Source: Gemmatimonadaceae bacterium (GTDB taxonomy: Bacteria; Gemmatimonadota; Gemmatimonadetes; Gemmatimonadales; Gemmatimonadaceae). Taken from it: DNA of 6,691 bases. Location of the stretch: assembly GCA_025451425.1 (NCBI GenBank), contig JANWKK010000008.1, positions 1 through 6,691 on the forward strand, in the 5' to 3' direction. Each line of letters starts with the position of its first letter. Positions within the stretch are counted from its first letter, which is position 1. The position numbers and the translations under genes are program-made. The notes beneath the pieces were generated by a model. The model saw only the letters and a list, made by a program, of their open reading frames with translations. It had not been told where the DNA came from and ran no database searches. Shown here in pieces: positions 4,883-6,691 of this stretch.

Positions 4883-4897
4883 TAATATCCACTCATG
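4883..4897 (+). promoter_or_regulatory. TAATAT box positioned for a leaderless mRNA
   Basis: TAATAT (4883-4888) is followed by six bases (CCACTC) and ATG at 4895, the same geometry as the TATAAT box at 874. No Shine-Dalgarno precedes the ATG. No clear -35 is seen; the expected place is the end of the terminator stem (TTTCGC, 4860-4865). Confidence 0.55.
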
Positions 4898-6082
4898 AGC
4901 GCGCCGTCGATCTACGCAGAAGTCGGCAGAAGCCAAACGAGCACTGAACGACAAGTGCTCGACGCGGCCATTGCACTCGCACCAACCATTTCCCTCGAGC
5001 GAGTACTCAACGAGGCAGCGCAACAGATTCGACACGTCGCAATGTGCGACGCGGTCGCGATCTCCATTCTCGATACCGGCTTGGGGCGATTCGAACTTGC
5101 TCACAGCGTGGGATTCGATGAGGAGCCCGAATCGCTGACGACGTCGCTGACTCCGACATGGCAACGTGCGCTGAATGAATTCGCTCCCGTCGAGCGCGAT
5201 CTCCCACACGCCAGGGAAATCACGGTACCGATGACGAGTGGCGATGTGCGTGGCGCTGTCACCGTCATCGTGAGCCGAACCGATTCGACGCGCGTGCAAG
5301 AGCTGGAGCAAATCGTCGGGAGCGTCGCGTCGCAAGTTGCGTCGGCGATCGAGCGCGCCGAGGTCGTGAATCGCCTCACGAACAAGCGTCGACTCGAGGC
5401 CATCGGTGAAGTGTCTGCCGGCATCGCTCGCGAGCTTCGCAATCCCCTGTTTGGAATCTCCTCCGCTGCACAGCTACTGCGCTTTCGCGTTCGGGACGAT
5501 CCGGTGATCGAGAAGAACGTCGGCCGCATTCTTCGCGAGGTCGAGCGACTCAACGCCGTCGTCAGCTCGCTGCTCGAATACGGCAGTCCGGCGCCCCTGC
5601 GCGTCGTGTCGGCGGATCCGGACGCCATATGGCACGGCGTGCTGATGTCGAAACGAGGCTTACTCGAGAGCAAGGCGCTCGTTGCTCGGCATCTCGCAGC
5701 GGAACCACGCATAGTGTGCGACGTCGATCCGGAGCAGCTTGCCCACGTCTTCTCGCACGTCCTTTCGAATGCGGCCGATGCGGCGCCGGAGGGCAGCGAT
5801 CTCACGCTGACATCGACCACGTTGCCGAGCGGAGCATGGCGTTCTCGTTTGCACAACGACGGTCAGCCCATCGCCCCGGAGCTCCTCTCCCGCGTGTTCG
5901 AGTTGTTCTTCACGACGAAACCCGGCAGCTCCGGTGTCGGGTTAGCGCTCTGTCGCCGCGTTCTCGACGAGCACGGCGGCTCGATTACGATCGAAAGTAC
6001 CGCCGACGCGGGAACGGCTGTGACAATCACGCTGCCCCACCCAAAGTTGGACGAAACGGCAATAGCCGACGCGCATGACTGA
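4895..6082 (+). CDS. GAF-domain histidine kinase homologue lacking the phospho-acceptor His
   Basis: The product is 395 aa, with no signal peptide or membrane span, so cytoplasmic. A GAF-like sensor region spans about residues 17-157, a dimerisation/H-box region about 160-235, and a HATPase_c domain about 240-381. In the H-box the usual A-H-E-[IL]-R-N-P-L reads ARELRNPL: residue 179 is Arg (CGC, 5429-5431), one base from a His codon. The ATPase domain keeps N292 of the N-box (SNAADAA), H320-N-D322-G, an F-box FELFFTTK (336-342) and G2 GVGLAL (347-352), but the first N-box Asn is His288. It may bind ATP yet cannot autophosphorylate on the normal site. Options are a pseudokinase/scaffold, a partner in a heterodimer, or a recent loss. 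It overlaps the MerR gene by 8 bp, implying translational coupling. Start supported by the TAATAT box and length. Confidence 0.88.
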   Translation: MSAPSIYAEVGRSQTSTERQVLDAAIALAPTISLERVLNEAAQQIRHVAMCDAVAISILDTGLGRFELAHSVGFDEEPESLTTSLTPTWQRALNEFAPVERDLPHAREITVPMTSGDVRGAVTVIVSRTDSTRVQELEQIVGSVASQVASAIERAEVVNRLTNKRRLEAIGEVSAGIARELRNPLFGISSAAQLLRFRVRDDPVIEKNVGRILREVERLNAVVSSLLEYGSPAPLRVVSADPDAIWHGVLMSKRGLLESKALVARHLAAEPRIVCDVDPEQLAHVFSHVLSNAADAAPEGSDLTLTSTTLPSGAWRSRLHNDGQPIAPELLSRVFELFFTTKPGSSGVGLALCRRVLDEHGGSITIESTADAGTAVTITLPHPKLDETAIADAHD

Positions 6083-6620
6083 GTCGCCAATCTCGTTGCT
6101 TCGTGCTCACGCCCGGCACGCGCCCTGGAATGCGCGTGGCTTGGCCGCTCATGTCACTGCTCTCGTCGATGCGACTGGGATGCGCCCGACGAACGCGTCG
6201 GCACGCGTGGCGCCCAGCGCGAGGTCGATCCGCTTCTATGTCGCGAATGGCCTGCTGGACAGGCCCGAGGGTACCGGAACTGCCGCCACATACAACTACC
6301 GTCACTTCCTTCAACTCCTCGCGATCAAAATCCGTCAACGAGAAGGCACGACGCTCGACGCGATCAAGAGCGAGCTTCGTGAGCTGACCGGTGACGCGCT
6401 CGAACGACGCGTTGCGACGTCGCTGGCGCCAGCCCTCGGTGTTCGCGCCGACGCTGTGGTTCAGTCTGACAACGGCCAACCCTGGAGCTGGCGGCGCGTT
6501 CCTGTCGCCGACGGCATCGAGATCCACGTTCGCGACGACTCGCCCGCGGCGCGCGACGAGGCGCTGGTGGCAATGCGTGAAGCCGTTCGCGCCGCACTGG
6601 GCCGAGAGGAGATCCGCTAG
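6075..6620 (+). CDS. MerR-type transcriptional regulator, cysteine-free
   Basis: The product is 181 aa. The MerR-like winged HTH is clear at about residues 45-104: APSARSIRFYVANGLLDRP (46-64), wing and second helix pair through TAATYNYRHFLQLLAIKIRQ (69-88), then EGTTLDAIKSEL (90-101). The recognition-helix part lies after a longer than usual N-terminus (residues 1-44), where classical MerR proteins begin near residue 1-5. The C-terminal region (about 105-181) has no recognised ligand domain and there is not one Cys, so thiol metal sensing like MerR/CueR is unlikely. It probably binds DNA as a dimer and may respond through a partner protein. The start ATG 6075 overlaps the kinase stop in ATGACTGA, with no Shine-Dalgarno of its own. 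That arrangement ties its output to the upstream GAF/ATPase protein. Confidence 0.85.
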   Translation: MTESPISLLRAHARHAPWNARGLAAHVTALVDATGMRPTNASARVAPSARSIRFYVANGLLDRPEGTGTAATYNYRHFLQLLAIKIRQREGTTLDAIKSELRELTGDALERRVATSLAPALGVRADAVVQSDNGQPWSWRRVPVADGIEIHVRDDSPAARDEALVAMREAVRAALGREEIR

Positions 6621-6691
6621 TCGCACCTAACGACGGATGAGGCGAACGAGAGTGGCCGGGTGCGAGGAACGGGAGCGCGCGGGAACCGCGC
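6621..6691 (+). other. 3' flank with inverted repeat; possible start of another gene
   Basis: TCGCACC (6621-6627) and GGTGCGA (6659-6665) form a 7-bp inverted repeat around 31 nt directly after the MerR stop. A second hairpin, GCGCGG (6677-6682) with CCGCGC (6686-6691), is cut by the window end. A frame from ATG 6637 stays open to the end but lacks a Shine-Dalgarno and is very Arg/Glu-rich, so coding is unproven. Confidence 0.3.

Noticed and set aside
4167..4892. Long - strand open frames across the charge-split gene
   Set aside because: They are by-products of the biased codons (GAG/GAC and AAG/GGC) and give low-complexity Ala/Leu/Ser/Pro peptides with no start signal. One also runs through the terminator.
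6650..6691. Cobalamin-riboswitch-like GGTGC...GGGA...CGC pattern
   Set aside because: The conserved core (GGTG-AxTCC, CCCGC, ACTGT) is not present in what can be seen, and the segment is truncated.

Overview
The window comes from a GC-rich bacterial chromosome. Codon use is strongly G/C-ending and all complete genes lie on the + strand. The protein set is a futalosine-pathway MqnD-type enzyme, a double zinc-ribbon membrane protein, an HD-GYP response regulator, a histone-H1-like Lys/Ala-rich protein, a GAF histidine kinase and a Cys-free MerR-type regulator. Together these remind me of soil Gemmatimonadota. That placement is inference from protein style; no marker gene in the window proves it.

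Layout. Positions 1-87 (- strand) hold the first 29 codons of what looks like glutamine synthetase (glnA), reading out of the window. Its promoter lies at 160-189 and carries an 11-bp direct repeat. Divergently, 403-846 encodes a two-CBS-domain protein with a strong Shine-Dalgarno. Then come a zinc-ribbon/TM/helical-repeat protein (886-1704) with a TATAAT box so close to the ATG that its mRNA should be leaderless, and 28 bp later an MqnD-family enzyme (1733-2575), probably co-transcribed with it. A receiver/HD-GYP phosphodiesterase follows (about 2678-3820).

Positions 3821-4190 form a gene-free stretch of 370 bp packed with dyad symmetry. It has a long stem-loop just after the HD-GYP gene, a nearly gapless tile of perfect or near-perfect palindromes, a sigma70-like promoter, and repeated TGCACG motifs at near-helical spacing. 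It precedes a gene (4191-4805) for a 204-aa protein with a wholly acidic N-terminal half and a wholly basic, AKK-repeat C-terminal half whose charges almost cancel. A strong intrinsic terminator (4829-4862) follows.

The last unit is a histidine-kinase-like gene (4895-6082), also apparently leaderless, overlapping by 8 bp a MerR-type regulator (6075-6620). The kinase has Arg where the phospho-accepting His should be, so it may be a sensor pseudokinase paired with a one-component DNA-binding protein.

Functionally the window mixes nitrogen assimilation (glnA), menaquinone biosynthesis (MqnD), c-di-GMP turnover (HD-GYP) and nucleoid or condensate biology (the charge-split protein). Apart from the zinc-ribbon/mqnD pair and the kinase/MerR pair, the genes look like separate transcription units. 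The most unusual items are the charge-balanced diblock protein with its palindrome-rich control region and the His-less kinase coupled to a MerR protein.
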